64,000 bases of DNA from an uncultured Gammaproteobacteria bacterium. GTDB taxonomy: Bacteria; Pseudomonadota; Gammaproteobacteria; HK1. Shown piece by piece: positions 49,970-59,993 of the stretch. How positions within the stretch are numbered: the stretch's first letter is position 1; the number at the start of each line of letters is the position of its first letter. Position numbers and translations under genes: made by a program. Under the pieces are notes generated by a model that made no database searches, was not told the DNA's origin, and saw only the letters and a program-made list of their open reading frames with translations. The stretch lies in contig OY282353.1 of NCBI GenBank assembly GCA_958295465.1, positions 868,001-932,000 of the forward strand, in the 5' to 3' direction.

Positions 49970-50331
49970 ATGCAGACGATTACCGAAATGCGCGCCCGCC
50001 TCAACGACAGGGCCGCGCATGACGAGGCGTTCCGTGCCCGGCTGGTCGCCGATCCGAAGTCCGCCGTCGAGTCCGCGCTCGACCTCCGGTCCCGGACGGA
50101 TTCTCCATCGTCGTCCATGAGGAGAATGCCAGTACGGCGCACCTCGTTCTGCCGCCGTCCCCGCGCCTCGAAGAGTCCGATCTCGCTCATGCCGCCGGGG
50201 GCTTCAGCACCTGCCCCGAGGGGTTCCGGGACTTCCGAGCCTCGCTTTCGCCCGCGCGGCCGCGGCGCGCACCCGGGCGGGGGCGGTACCGCCCGGGTGG
50301 TCGCGGGCGGCCACCGAGCCTTCGAGGGTGA
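49970..50331 (+). pseudogene. Frameshifted NHLP-type RiPP precursor peptide
   Basis: The first frame (49970-50088) reads MQTITEMRARLNDRAAHDE, then RLVADPKSAVESALDL, the N-terminal half of a nitrile-hydratase-like leader peptide. The second half is in another frame from 50089: VPDGFSIVVHEENASTAHLV, LPPSPRLEESDLAHAAGG. The latter ends with the double Gly at which such leaders are cleaved. Loss of one C in a CTCCCGG run at about 50084-50089 would explain the shift. After GG (50197-50202) a short core [14 protein letters not shown] follows, and the frame closes at 50331, overlapping the end of argH on the other strand. GGAAGG precedes the ATG. No modification enzyme is nearby. Confidence 0.65.
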
Positions 50332-51622
50332 GCACCTCGAACACGTCGCTTTCGATGACCGGCGAGAACGCGCGAAGCTCGTCCAGGGCCATCTCCGACA
50401 GATCCCGTCCGGTCTCCACCGCGCGGCGCACCGCGCGCCCCACCACATCGTGGGCATCGCGGAACGGAACCGCCTTGCGCACCAGGTAATCGGCGAGGTC
50501 GGTCGCGGTCATGCAGCCGAGGCGCGCCGCCTCGCGCATCCGCTCGCGGCGGCATTCCAGGGTGCCGAGCATGGCCGCGAAGACCCGGAGGCAGTCCGTC
50601 ACGGTATCGACGGTATCGAACAGGGGCGCCTTGTCCTCCTGGTTGTCGCGGTTGTAGGCGAGCGGCTGGCCCTTCATCAGCACGAGCAGCGCGTTGAGGT
50701 GGCCGATGACCCGCGCGCTCTTGCCCCGCACCAGCTCCGGGACGTCCGGGTTCTTCTTCTGCGGCATGATCGAGGAGCCGGTGCACCAGGCGTCGCCGAG
50801 CTCGACGAACCCGAACGGCGCCGAGACCCACAGCACCAGCTCTTCCGACATGCGCGAGAGGTGCACCATCGCGAGCGCGCAATCGGAGACGAACTCGATC
50901 GCGAAATCGCGGTCGCTCACCGCGTCGAGCGAGTTCTCGCACAGCCCCTCGAACCCGAGCAGCCGCGCGGTCATGGCGCGGTCGATCGGGTACGGCGTGC
51001 CCGCCAGCGCGGCCGACCCGAGCGGCAGGCGGTTGACCCGGCGGCGGCACTCCGCGAGGCGCTCTGCGTCGCGGTCGAGCATCTCGAACCACGCGAGCAT
51101 GTGGTGGCCGAAGGTGATGGGCTGCGCGGGCTGGAGGTGGGTGAAGCCGGGCATTACCGTGCCGGCCTCGCGCTCGGCAATCGCGAGTATCACGTCTTGC
51201 AGCGCGCGAATCGCCCCGGCGATGTCGTCGAGCGCCTCGCGCAGGAACAGCCGGACGCCGGTGGCGACCTGGTCGTTGCGCGAACGCCCGGTGTGCAGGC
51301 GCTTGCCGGCGTCGCCGATCCGCTCGGTGAGCACCGATTCCACGTTCATGTGCACATCTTCGAGCGACACGCGCCATTCGAAGTCGCCTGCTTCGATGTC
51401 GGCGAGGATGGCTTCGAGCCCGGAGACGATGACATCGCGGTCCGCCTCGCTCAGCACCCCGACCTCGGCGAGCATCGTCGCGTGCGCGATCGAGCCCCGG
51501 ATGTCGTGCTTCGCGAACCGGTGATCGACGCTCACCGATTCGGTGAACCGCTCCACCAGCGCGTCCGTGGATTCGGTGAACCGGCCCGCCCAGAGCTTGG
51601 GGGGTAGGGTTTCGTCGCTCAT
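50204..51622 (-). CDS. argH: Argininosuccinate lyase
   Basis: Last step of arginine synthesis: argininosuccinate to arginine and fumarate, cytoplasmic homotetramer. 472 residues, normal length. Opening [47 protein letters not shown]; and the fumarase-superfamily signature [16 protein letters not shown] with the catalytic Ser loop. The ATG at 51622 fits the family; the frame extends to 51676. The C-terminus is Ala/Arg-rich and overlaps the RiPP-like frame on the other strand. Confidence 0.97.
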   Translation of the reverse strand: MSDETLPPKLWAGRFTESTDALVERFTESVSVDHRFAKHDIRGSIAHATMLAEVGVLSEADRDVIVSGLEAILADIEAGDFEWRVSLEDVHMNVESVLTERIGDAGKRLHTGRSRNDQVATGVRLFLREALDDIAGAIRALQDVILAIAEREAGTVMPGFTHLQPAQPITFGHHMLAWFEMLDRDAERLAECRRRVNRLPLGSAALAGTPYPIDRAMTARLLGFEGLCENSLDAVSDRDFAIEFVSDCALAMVHLSRMSEELVLWVSAPFGFVELGDAWCTGSSIMPQKKNPDVPELVRGKSARVIGHLNALLVLMKGQPLAYNRDNQEDKAPLFDTVDTVTDCLRVFAAMLGTLECRRERMREAARLGCMTATDLADYLVRKAVPFRDAHDVVGRAVRRAVETGRDLSEMALDELRAFSPVIESDVFEVLTLEGSVAARDHPGGTAPARVRAAAARAKARLGSPGTPRGRC

Positions 51623-51756
51623 CGGGAGTTCTCCGGCAGGGCCGCGCCTCATTGAAACACACCTTCTGTCCGGCAACCCGGAAACGGCCCGTGCGTCTTC
51701 GGCGACACCCGGGGACGATGCCGTGCGGACCAGCCGGCCGAAGCCGAGCGACGTGC

Positions 51757-53445
51757 TCAGACCTCGCGGGTGGCGCGGAACTCGATGTCGGGCCAGCGCT
51801 CGGCGGCGAGGTTCAGGTTGACCATCGTGGGGGCGAGGTATGCGAGGTTGCCCGCGCTGTCGAGCGCGAGGCGCGAGTCGTTCCGGCGGCGGAAGGCTTC
51901 GAGCCTGGCCGGGTCGCCGCTGCTCACCCAGCGCGCGGTCGTCACGTCCACCGGCTCGTAGCGGCTCTCCACCCCGTACTCGTTGCGCAGCCGCCAGGCG
52001 ACCACGTCGAACTGCAGCACGCCCACCGCCCCCAGTATGAGGTCGTTGGTGGCGAGAGGGCGGAACACCTGCGTGGCCCCTTCCTCGCTCAACTGGTCGA
52101 GCCCTTTCTGCAGGGCCTTCAGGCGCAATGGATCGCGGAGCACCACCCGGCGGAACAGCTCCGGCGCGAAGCTCGGAATGCCCGTGAACTTGAGCGCTTC
52201 GCCCTGCGAGAAGGTGTCGCCGATCCGGATCGTGCCGTGGTTGGGCAGCCCGATGATGTCCCCGGCGCAGGCATCGTCCACCCGGCCGCGGTCACGGGCC
52301 ATGAAGGTGATGGCGTTCGCCACCTGCACGTCCTTGCCGGTTCGCACGTGGCGGATACGTATACCCGGGCGGTAGCGCCCCGAGGTGATGCGCATGAACG
52401 CGATGCGGTCCCGGTGCTGCGGGTCCATGTTCGCCTGGATCTTGAACACGAATCCGCTGAACCGGTCCTCCCCGGGAGCCACGGTGCGCTGCCCGGCGGT
52501 ACGCGGCCCGGGCGGTAGGGCAGGCTCCGTTTGCGGGCGGGACGACCGTGCTCCCAGGAAGGCGCGCCCTCCGAGGAGGGTGCGCCCTCTCACGAGGGCG
52601 GTGCGCGATCCGGGTGGCGGGGCAAGCTCGACGAACTTCTCGAGCAGCTCGCGAACCCCGAAGTTGTTGAGGGCGGAGCCGAAGAATACGGGAGTCATGG
52701 TGGCGGCCAGATAGGCATCCACATCGAGCGCATGGCTGGCGCCGCGCACGAGCTCCACCTCCTCGCGCAGCTCCTGCGCCTGGGGGCCGAGCCGTTCGTC
52801 GAGCGTCGGACTGTCGATGCCCTCGACCACTTCGCCGTCCACGATGCGGCCATCGTGGCGCGAGCCGAAGAAGTGGACCCGATCATCCAGCAGGTGGTAG
52901 ACACCCTTGAATCGCCGGCCGCTCCCGATCGGCCAGGTGATCGGCGCACACCGGAGGCCCAGCACCCGCTCGATCTCGTCGAGCAGCTCGATGGGCTCGC
53001 GGCTCTCCCGGTCCATCTTGTTCACGAAGGTCACGATCGGGGTGTCGCGCAGCCGGCACACCTCCATCAGCCGGATGGTCCTCGCCTCGATGCCGCGGGC
53101 GCCGTCGATGACCATGAGGGCGGAATCGACGGCGGTCAGGGTACGGTAGGTGTCCTCGGAGAAATCCTCGTGGCCGGGGGTGTCGAGCAGGTTCACGATG
53201 CGCCCGGCGTAGGGGAACTGCATCACCGAGGAGGTGACGGAGATGCCGCGCTGCTTCTCGAGCTCCATCCAGTCGGAGGTGGCGTGTCGCGCCGCCTTGC
53301 GCCCCTTGACGGTGCCGGCAAGCCGGACCGCGCCGCCGAACAGCAGCAGCTTCTCGGTGAGGGTGGTCTTGCCCGCATCGGGGTGGGAGATGATCGCGAA
53401 CGTGCGCCGGCGTGCGATCTCGGCGAGGACTTCACGGTCGGGCAC
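51757..53445 (-). CDS. prfC: Peptide chain release factor 3 with a loop insertion
   Basis: A GTPase that recycles RF1 and RF2 from the ribosome. 562 residues. G1 is [21 protein letters not shown]3 [17 protein letters not shown]4 NKMDRE, and the second domain starts [22 protein letters not shown]3 of enteric bacteria is about 530 residues. The extra length here is mostly a Gly/Arg/Pro-rich stretch ([18 protein letters not shown] and following) between LAPPPGS and the second domain. It is encoded by short imperfect repeats of GAGGGCGCGCC type (about 52520-52610). Confidence 0.96.
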   Translation of the reverse strand: MPDREVLAEIARRRTFAIISHPDAGKTTLTEKLLLFGGAVRLAGTVKGRKAARHATSDWMELEKQRGISVTSSVMQFPYAGRIVNLLDTPGHEDFSEDTYRTLTAVDSALMVIDGARGIEARTIRLMEVCRLRDTPIVTFVNKMDRESREPIELLDEIERVLGLRCAPITWPIGSGRRFKGVYHLLDDRVHFFGSRHDGRIVDGEVVEGIDSPTLDERLGPQAQELREEVELVRGASHALDVDAYLAATMTPVFFGSALNNFGVRELLEKFVELAPPPGSRTALVRGRTLLGGRAFLGARSSRPQTEPALPPGPRTAGQRTVAPGEDRFSGFVFKIQANMDPQHRDRIAFMRITSGRYRPGIRIRHVRTGKDVQVANAITFMARDRGRVDDACAGDIIGLPNHGTIRIGDTFSQGEALKFTGIPSFAPELFRRVVLRDPLRLKALQKGLDQLSEEGATQVFRPLATNDLILGAVGVLQFDVVAWRLRNEYGVESRYEPVDVTTARWVSSGDPARLEAFRRRNDSRLALDSAGNLAYLAPTMVNLNLAAERWPDIEFRATREV

Positions 53446-53517
53446 GTTGGGATCCGCCGGGTACTGCGCCGCCGCGCGGTGGCCGGGCAGGGCGCGGGAT
53501 GGAACGGGAAGGAATGA

Positions 53518-53539
53518 CCGGGGCGCAGCCGCGCCCCGG
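53518..53539. terminator. GC-rich hairpin between cspA and prfC
   Basis: CCGGGGCG and CGCCCCGG form an 8-bp stem with a 6-base loop about 55 bp past the cspA stop. No U-run follows on either strand, so an intrinsic terminator is only possible. Confidence 0.3.
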
Positions 53540-53594
53540 TGGGGTGAAAGCCGGCCGGCGGAATCCTCACCCCGGCCGGCGGTGTTGCGTACTG

Positions 53595-53801
53595 CTAACC
53601 CTGAGTCGCGACGTTTCGGGCTTGCAAGCCCTTCGGACCCTGCTCGACTTCGAAGCTGACGGTCTGTCCTTCGGCCAAGCTGCGGAATCCAGATGAGTTG
53701 ATCGCGGAGAAGTGGACGAACACGTCCTCTCCGCCGTCCTGAGGGGCGATGAATCCATACCCCTTCGAATCATTGAACCACTTTACGGTACCTATCGGCA
53801 T
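53595..53801 (-). CDS. Cold shock protein, CspA family
   Basis: 68 residues forming a single OB-fold that binds single-stranded RNA or DNA. RNP1 is KGYGFI and RNP2 VFVHFS; opening [18 protein letters not shown] non-coding leader of over 100 bp precedes the ATG up to the next gene (53802-53951), as expected for genes whose mRNA leader senses cold. Confidence 0.97.
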   Translation of the reverse strand: MPIGTVKWFNDSKGYGFIAPQDGGEDVFVHFSAINSSGFRSLAEGQTVSFEVEQGPKGLQARNVATQG

Positions 53802-53951
53802 TGATGCTTACCTCTGACACGGAATACGGAGAACGCTTACGGGCCATCTGAGCGTCGAACGGGGAAACCAGGAGGCACTCCGAAGGGCGTGACAGCTTTT
53901 CAGCGCGGGGGGATTATAGCCCCAAACTCGTGCGGATAGTCAAACCCGGCG

Positions 53952-54368
53952 TCAGACGGTGCCGCGGCGTGCGGCGCGCCTCTTCGGAGGATAGAAAACG
54001 AGGGTGGCCGCCACCACCACGGCAAAGGACGTGTAGACCAGGGTGAACACCCATGAGGGCGCGTCGTAGAAGATCAGCCGTTGCAGCCAGTAGCCGACGA
54101 AGCTGTCGGCCGCGAGAGGGCTTCCCGCCGCCGCCCTGAGCCGGAACTCCAGCCAGGTGAGTGGACACGTGACCCCGAACCAGGATTCGAGCACCACCAG
54201 CGCGATGGCGCCGGCGTGCGCCAGACGAAACGGCGGATTGCGCGGCCAGCGCCAGCCGAGCATCCAGCCGGCCAGGATCAGTCCCTGGCCAGCCACCACG
54301 AAGACGATGAACGCGGCGTGCGCGATCAACGTCAGATCCGCTACGACCGTGAGAGCACCCTGGGACAT
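53952..54368 (-). CDS. DUF2784 membrane protein
   Basis: 138 residues with about four hydrophobic helices (LTLIAHAAFIVFVVAGQGLI, LAHAGAIALVVLESWFG, and a C-terminal VFTLVYTSFAVVVAATLVFY). The ESWFGVTCPLTWLEFRLR motif is characteristic of DUF2784. Inner-membrane location; function unknown. Ends with a basic tail (PPKRRAARR). Confidence 0.85.
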   Translation of the reverse strand: MSQGALTVVADLTLIAHAAFIVFVVAGQGLILAGWMLGWRWPRNPPFRLAHAGAIALVVLESWFGVTCPLTWLEFRLRAAAGSPLAADSFVGYWLQRLIFYDAPSWVFTLVYTSFAVVVAATLVFYPPKRRAARRGTV

Positions 54369-54578
54369 GACGTCATTGTCCCATCCGATCGGCCCGCATT
54401 TCTCCCCGACTCCCGTTGAGGGGTGAATCGGATGGCCTGCGGCTGCGGTACGGCAAGCCGTTCACGGCACGTTCCCTTCTACAGGCCTCTCACGCGTACC
54501 TGATTCCAGTGCCGAACCCGGCCTCAACCCCTGCCCCGGCCTCATCCACCACCAGCGCCCGAGCGCACCGGGAGCCCG

Positions 54579-55925
54579 TCATCTCGCGCCGTCCAACGTC
54601 GCCGCGGCAGCCCGGGCAATCTCCCGGCCCTGTCGGATCGCATAGTTCGTGCCCCGATCTTGCGGATAGATCTGGGCCATGGTCGCCAGAAACAGGTTCG
54701 TCACCGGCGTGCGCGTAGCGGGGATCAGCCGGCGGTAGCCGCGCTCCACGACGGGTTGCGCGTAGCGGGCGCGCCAGACGTGGGCGGCGAGGATCCGGTC
54801 GTCCGTCAGGTCGGGAAACATCCGCCGCAGGTGTGCGAGTGTGAACACGACCGCTTCCTCGTCCGGCATCCGCCAGAGCGCGTCGCCCTCGGGCAGATAG
54901 CGGGACAGGTACACGATGTGCCGCCCGGCATAGGTCGAGGCCGGCTCGAAGTTGGTGTGTTCGATGACTCCCACGAAGGGAAAGCCGGGGTCGTTGACGT
55001 TCAGCCAGTAGATGTCCGACAGGCTGCGGTCGAGCTCGAGCACGACGCAGACATTGGCGAGGTAGCGGATGCGCCGCAGGTCGTCCACGTACTCGCCCGG
55101 CGCGTGAGGCGCCACGAGGTCGGCGACGATGGGTAGCGCCGGCGTCGCGATCACGGCGTCGGCGGCCAGCGTCGCCTCGGGCGTGACCACGCCGGTCACC
55201 CGACCGGCGTCCACCGCCAAGCCGCTGACCGGGATTCCGGTTCGGATCTCTCCGCCCTGGTCCCGGATGGCCTGGGCCAGCGCGTCGGCCAGCGCGGCGA
55301 AGCCGCCCCGGTAGTAGGCCAACCGTTCCCCGCCACCCCTGCCGCGGCTGCCGCCCCGCAGCTTGAGCTTGTTCCAGAACCAGACCGCCGCCACCTCTTC
55401 GGCCAGATCGCCGAACTTGCCGTGCAATAGCGGCTCCCAGACCACCCGATAGACCCGCTCGCCGCCCATCTCGCGCAGCCAGTCAGCGGCGGTGCGGTCT
55501 TCGAGGGCGTGCCAGTCCTTCACCCGGCGCGCCCTGAGCGCAAGCAGGCCGAGCCGGAGGCGGTCCGGGAACGGCAGGGGCGAGAAGCGCAGCAGGTCGA
55601 AGGGCGTCGAGAGCTTGAAGAAGTCGTGGGCGTAGTACGTGCCGGTCCGGGTAGGGCGCGTCAGCACTTGATCCGACTGCCCCAACTCTGCGATGAGATT
55701 CATCACGTGGACATCGTTGGTGAACCAGTGGTGGTAGAACTTCTCGATCCGCGTGCCGCCGGCGGGAAAGCTGCCGGCGAGGCCGCCGACTTCGGCGTCC
55801 CGTTCCAGCACCGTGGCGCGGACGCCGTGCCGGCCGAGCTCCCAGGCCGCGGCGAGCCCGCAGAAGCCGCCGCCGATCACCGCGACGTGGGGCCGGGAGG
55901 CGCCCGCCGTCATCCGGCTACTCAT
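54579..55925 (-). CDS. FAD-dependent oxidoreductase, protoporphyrinogen oxidase-like
   Basis: 448 residues. The N-terminal dinucleotide fold is HVAVIGGGFCGLAAAWELG, with ERDAEVGGLAGSF as the second nucleotide motif, typical of the amine oxidase/UDP-galactopyranose mutase-like group. It contains KFYHHWFTNDVHVMNLI and ends in DRGTNYAIRQGREIARAAA. Its start (55925) overlaps the stop of the GT39 gene by 8 bp; a second ATG at 55910 is possible. In polysaccharide operons such enzymes modify nucleotide- or lipid-linked sugars; the reaction here is unknown. Confidence 0.82.
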   Translation of the reverse strand: MSSRMTAGASRPHVAVIGGGFCGLAAAWELGRHGVRATVLERDAEVGGLAGSFPAGGTRIEKFYHHWFTNDVHVMNLIAELGQSDQVLTRPTRTGTYYAHDFFKLSTPFDLLRFSPLPFPDRLRLGLLALRARRVKDWHALEDRTAADWLREMGGERVYRVVWEPLLHGKFGDLAEEVAAVWFWNKLKLRGGSRGRGGGERLAYYRGGFAALADALAQAIRDQGGEIRTGIPVSGLAVDAGRVTGVVTPEATLAADAVIATPALPIVADLVAPHAPGEYVDDLRRIRYLANVCVVLELDRSLSDIYWLNVNDPGFPFVGVIEHTNFEPASTYAGRHIVYLSRYLPEGDALWRMPDEEAVVFTLAHLRRMFPDLTDDRILAAHVWRARYAQPVVERGYRRLIPATRTPVTNLFLATMAQIYPQDRGTNYAIRQGREIARAAAATLDGAR

Positions 55926-57882
55926 CGAAGCGAATTTCCCCTGTCCAGAGGCGTGCGAAGGAGCCGTCCTCACGAACGAGGTACTGACCGGTGTGGATTT
56001 CATTGAAGTCGTAATCGGGAAGTTCTCGCAGAGCGACGCACCGCTCGGCTGACCGAACCCCATGTTGGGTAAAGCGGAAATCGTGGATGTCGAAGCCGCG
56101 CCCCTTGTGACGGGCCGGGAGGTCGTCCACGCTAACGGGGAAGACGTGGACGAAGAAGGTTTCCTGCACGTCCTCTGCGCTGCACGGCTCCTTGACATAG
56201 ATCAGCATGTCCTCGCTGAGATAGACGTCGAAGGTGGAGCGGATTGACGGATTACGAGGCAAGGCTGGTATATCTTTCAACATGGTATCGACAACGATCT
56301 TAGTCAAGGACTCCAGACCTTCAATCAGATAAAGCTTGGGGGCTCCCCTGGAAACGACCCGCTCAACCGAAAACCCGGGCATATCATTCTCCAACGCCGC
56401 CGGTTTCCCATAATAGGTAACAAACCAGATTTTGCCGTTTACCATGCCGAGATTGTAGGCTAAGTTGGCCATCTCGCGGAGACATGATATGGCGGGGGGC
56501 CTGCACCAGGAGTTTGCAAAGTAGTAATTGGTCGGCGTTTCCTCTTTTCCTTGATAGAACAGGACGCCTGGGACTGCCCTCCTGTCTACGTAAACCATGT
56601 CCTCTTCCCGCACCCGTTCTTTCAGTACGACAAGAACGGATTTGATGTCTTCAGATGTCTTGTACGGGCTGTTCTGCCGCATGGCGCTCACCCCGGCAAA
56701 CACCATCGCGCCGGCTATCGCAACGAGCAAGGCTGGCATCGTCCACCCCCGACGCGTGAGCGAGGACAGACAACCGGCTATCCAATGAAACGCGACACCT
56801 ACCGCCAGGAAGACAATCGGACCCAGATAGATACCTTGGCGAATGCCCCCGATCGGGTATATTGCCAGCACGGCAGTACCGACGGAAACTGCAATGCAAA
56901 ACGAAAACAGAACTGCGATAGCACCGTCTTGAAATTTTCCTTGAAACTTTCCGAGGAATGCTACGACCAGGAGGATCGCGAATGCGGGAAGCACCGCTAT
57001 CGCAACCACCTCCGGCAAATGATACTTCAACAAGCTCCAAATCCCATCAATCGAAAACTCGAAGATCGAGTGCGTATCGAATTCTCCCTGATAGTAATAC
57101 CCCAATAAATGGCCATCCGAGCCGAATCCCCCTTCCTGCCATTGATAGCGCAAAGTCATCAAGTAGCTCAAGGCTCCTCCCACCAGAAAGAACCCACAGG
57201 GCGCGACCAAGTCCAGGCGTCGTTTCAGCCAGCCCCCAATCCCACGCCTTTCCTGTCCGGAGACGCGTGGAGCGACGACGGCGGCGCCAATGACGGCAAC
57301 GCCGAACAGGACCAGACCGTACTGGAGCAACGGCGCGAGGAACAGCGAAACGCAGAGCAGAGCCTTCCGGCCGTCCCGCAGATACCACAGCAATCCCGCC
57401 AACATCAGCACGGCCAGAAGCGCGTCGATGGAGTATTCACGCGCATCCTGCGCCTGCTCTATTGCGGCAGTCGAAAGAGTCGCCAGCAGGGCCGCCAGAA
57501 ACGCGGCTCCCCGAGCAACCCCGAGGCGCGGCAGCAAAAAGAGCATCACGGCGATGGTCAGAACGCTGGCCGTCGCCGGCACGACCCGAATGCTGAAGGC
57601 GGTGCTCTCGACTTGCTGGACCGCCCACAGCACCAAGGGATACAGGATAGGCGAGGAGTTCCTGCGGCGGGTATTGTAGATTATCGTCGAGAGTGCGCCT
57701 CTTGAAATATTGGCCGCTACCGCCTCGTCAAGCGAAAGAGACTGCTCCGGCAGGTCATGGAAGCGCAGCCCCGCCGCGGCGACAAGCAGGCAGATACAGG
57801 CGGCGTAGTACAGACACGCCTTGCGGTCGCGACTGAAACGGACGATGCGCCGAGCCATGGCACGCATCCCTATCGCTTGCAT
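55918..57882 (-). CDS. GT39-type membrane glycosyltransferase
   Basis: 654 residues with an N-terminal block of about ten helices and a soluble C-terminal domain. RFHDLPEQSLSLDEAVAAN holds the conserved acidic residues after the first helix, as in ArnT/PMT-type enzymes that use polyprenyl-phosphate sugars. QAQDAREYSIDALLAVLM is the second family motif. The ATG at 57882 follows GGGGGAGG; the longer frame to 58014 is not helix-like. Lower GC than its neighbours in the middle section. It lies in one operon with the flippase-like and GT2 genes. Confidence 0.82.
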   Translation of the reverse strand: MQAIGMRAMARRIVRFSRDRKACLYYAACICLLVAAAGLRFHDLPEQSLSLDEAVAANISRGALSTIIYNTRRRNSSPILYPLVLWAVQQVESTAFSIRVVPATASVLTIAVMLFLLPRLGVARGAAFLAALLATLSTAAIEQAQDAREYSIDALLAVLMLAGLLWYLRDGRKALLCVSLFLAPLLQYGLVLFGVAVIGAAVVAPRVSGQERRGIGGWLKRRLDLVAPCGFFLVGGALSYLMTLRYQWQEGGFGSDGHLLGYYYQGEFDTHSIFEFSIDGIWSLLKYHLPEVVAIAVLPAFAILLVVAFLGKFQGKFQDGAIAVLFSFCIAVSVGTAVLAIYPIGGIRQGIYLGPIVFLAVGVAFHWIAGCLSSLTRRGWTMPALLVAIAGAMVFAGVSAMRQNSPYKTSEDIKSVLVVLKERVREEDMVYVDRRAVPGVLFYQGKEETPTNYYFANSWCRPPAISCLREMANLAYNLGMVNGKIWFVTYYGKPAALENDMPGFSVERVVSRGAPKLYLIEGLESLTKIVVDTMLKDIPALPRNPSIRSTFDVYLSEDMLIYVKEPCSAEDVQETFFVHVFPVSVDDLPARHKGRGFDIHDFRFTQHGVRSAERCVALRELPDYDFNEIHTGQYLVREDGSFARLWTGEIRFDE

Positions 57883-57910
57883 CGGGCCTCCCCCGCGGCT
57901 CCCGCCCGGA

Positions 57911-58978
57911 TCACTGTCGCCGAGGAAGCTCGGGTACGGCGGGCGGCTTCTCGAAGGCCGGCGGGGCCGAAGCCTCCCCGCTGCCCGGAACGGGCGGGAC
58001 GCCGCCTCGGACACGCCGCGGGCGGATGCCGCGTGTGAGCAGGAAGAACAGCCCGGCGGCGGTCGACGACACCCACAGCACCGCGTGGACGGTCAGCGCG
58101 AAGGCGATGGCGACTTCCGCGGAGGCGCCATAGGCTTCGAGGCCCTGGGCGGCGAACCAATCGAAGGTCCCGACATGGCCCGGGGCGCTGGGGATGGCGG
58201 TGGCGAGCGTGCCAGCCGCGAGGGAGAACCACGGCCCCATTGGCTCGGCCCCGGCTCCGATTCCCGCCGCCACGGTCGCGAACACCGCCCCCTCGCAGGC
58301 CCAGGCGGCGGCCGACAGACCGATGAGTACGAGCATCCTGGGCCTGGAGTGTACAAGGCGCAGGGCCTCGACCAGCCAGGCGCCGTGTCTGGAAACGGCT
58401 CGCGCCCAGCGCCGGCCCTTGATGCGACGGCGTCCCGGCAAGCGCTCCCGGATACGCCCGAGCGCGGGCGCGAGCAGCGGCAGGACGAGGAGCGCGGCGA
58501 GCCCTGCGCCCGCCAGCGACGCCGCCGCCACGGCGAAGCCGCGCGGGAAGGCGCCGTCCGGCAGGCCGAGCAGGCCGAGAAAGAGAATCCCGGTCAGCAC
58601 GGCCACGTCCAGGACCCGCTCGACCACGAGGGTTCCCGCCACGGCCATGGCCGGCGCCCGAAGCTGGCGGCGAAAGCCCAGGACCCGCAGCGCGTCGCCG
58701 GCCCGGAACGGCGCCACGTTGTTGACCGCCATGCCGGCGAGAAACGGCCCCGCACACGCGCCGAGCGGCAGGGTCGGCTCCAGCGCGCGCAGCATCCACC
58801 ACCAGCGCACGATGCGCACCGCCCAGCCGGCGGCCAGAAAGGCCAGGGCGAGCAGGACCGTGGAGACCGACAGGCCGGCGAATGCCCGGCCCAGCGCGTC
58901 AAGGTCCACCTCGCGCGCGAGCAGCCACACGAACCCCGCCGTCGTGGCGAGACCGACCGACAGCTTCAGCCATCGCAC
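57911..58978 (-). CDS. Flippase-like integral membrane protein (LPG synthase TM family)
   Basis: 355 residues, eight or so hydrophobic helices, PF03706/UPF0104 type. Landmarks are NNVAPFRAGDALRVLGFRRQ near residue 80 and SAPGHVGTFDWFAAQGL near residue 255, the two most conserved segments of the family. Related proteins carry or modify lipid-linked substrates. It follows the GT2 gene by 7 bp. Confidence 0.85.
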   Translation of the reverse strand: MRWLKLSVGLATTAGFVWLLAREVDLDALGRAFAGLSVSTVLLALAFLAAGWAVRIVRWWWMLRALEPTLPLGACAGPFLAGMAVNNVAPFRAGDALRVLGFRRQLRAPAMAVAGTLVVERVLDVAVLTGILFLGLLGLPDGAFPRGFAVAAASLAGAGLAALLVLPLLAPALGRIRERLPGRRRIKGRRWARAVSRHGAWLVEALRLVHSRPRMLVLIGLSAAAWACEGAVFATVAAGIGAGAEPMGPWFSLAAGTLATAIPSAPGHVGTFDWFAAQGLEAYGASAEVAIAFALTVHAVLWVSSTAAGLFFLLTRGIRPRRVRGGVPPVPGSGEASAPPAFEKPPAVPELPRRQ

Positions 58979-58985
58979 CGTCCCG

Positions 58986-59993
58986 CTACTCCTCCGCAGG
59001 CTCGTCCCGCACCGCCCGCCGGCCAGTGGGCGGGAACCCCAGCCGTTCCTTCACCAGATAGAGCGGCCGGCGCTTCACCTCGCCGTAGATGCGCCCCAGA
59101 TACGCACCGAGGATGCCGAGGCATATGAGCTGTACGCCGCCGAGGAACAGGACGGCGACGAGGAGCGACGCCCAGCCGGAGACCCAGGCGGCGGTAAGGA
59201 GGCGAAGGACGAGGACATAGGCGATGCCCGCCAGGGCCAGCCCGGAAGCGAGAAAGCCGAGCCAGGTCGCCAGGCGCAGCGGCGCGAGGGAGAACGACAG
59301 AATGCCGTCGATGGCGAGACGCAGCATCTTCCCGAACGGGTACTTGGTCTCGCCCGCCGTCCGGGCGGCGCGCCGGTAGGGAACCGGCTCCTGGCGAAAG
59401 CCGGTCCAGGCCACCATGGCGCGCGCGAAACGGTCGCGCTCGGGCATGGCGAGGAAGGCGTCCACCACCTTGCGGTCCATGAGCCGGAAGCCGCCGGTGT
59501 CGAGTGGAATGGAGATGTCGGCGAGCCGGTCGAGGAGGCGGTAGAAGATGCCGGCCGTCCAGCGCTTGAACCGCGTCTCGCCGTCGCGTTCGGTGCGCAG
59601 GCCGTAGGCGACGTCAGCGCCGCAGCGCCAGCGCTCCAGCATCTCGGGGATGACCTCGGGCGGGTCCTGGAGGTCGGCGTCGATGAGGACGACGGCATCG
59701 CCGGCCGCGCACTTCAAGCCGGCGGTCACCGCGATCTCATGGCCGAAGTTGCGGGACAGGGCGAGAACCCGCACGCGCGCATCGGCGCGCTGCAACTCGC
59801 GCAGGAGGTTCAGCGTGGCATCGCGGCTGCCGTCGTCGACATAGACGAGCTCGAAGTCGAGACCGGGGACGGCTTCCAGGGTGGCGGCGAGGCGGCGATG
59901 GGTCTCGCCGATGGCCGCCTCCTCGTCGAAGCAGGGGACGACGACGGACAGGAGCGCCCGGGGGCTGCCTCCGTCGGGGGGGAAGTCATTCAA
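58986..59993 (-). CDS. GT2 polyprenyl-phosphate glycosyltransferase (GtrB/DPM1-like)
   Basis: 335 residues. The GT-A domain has VVPCFDEEAAIGETHRRL, VYVDDGSRDATL and VVLIDADLQDPPEVIPEML (nucleotide-sugar and metal-binding Asp residues). Two C-terminal helices (LATWLGFLASGLALAGIAYV and LLVAVLFLGGVQLICLGILG) anchor it. Such enzymes load a sugar on undecaprenyl phosphate at the inner face, feeding a GT39-type enzyme outside, which matches the operon. Confidence 0.93.
   Translation of the reverse strand: MNDFPPDGGSPRALLSVVVPCFDEEAAIGETHRRLAATLEAVPGLDFELVYVDDGSRDATLNLLRELQRADARVRVLALSRNFGHEIAVTAGLKCAAGDAVVLIDADLQDPPEVIPEMLERWRCGADVAYGLRTERDGETRFKRWTAGIFYRLLDRLADISIPLDTGGFRLMDRKVVDAFLAMPERDRFARAMVAWTGFRQEPVPYRRAARTAGETKYPFGKMLRLAIDGILSFSLAPLRLATWLGFLASGLALAGIAYVLVLRLLTAAWVSGWASLLVAVLFLGGVQLICLGILGAYLGRIYGEVKRRPLYLVKERLGFPPTGRRAVRDEPAEE

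Noticed and set aside
49670..51607. A plus-strand frame of 645 codons opposite argH
   Set aside because: Apart from the RiPP leader start at 49970 it is the complement of argH and has no conserved segments.
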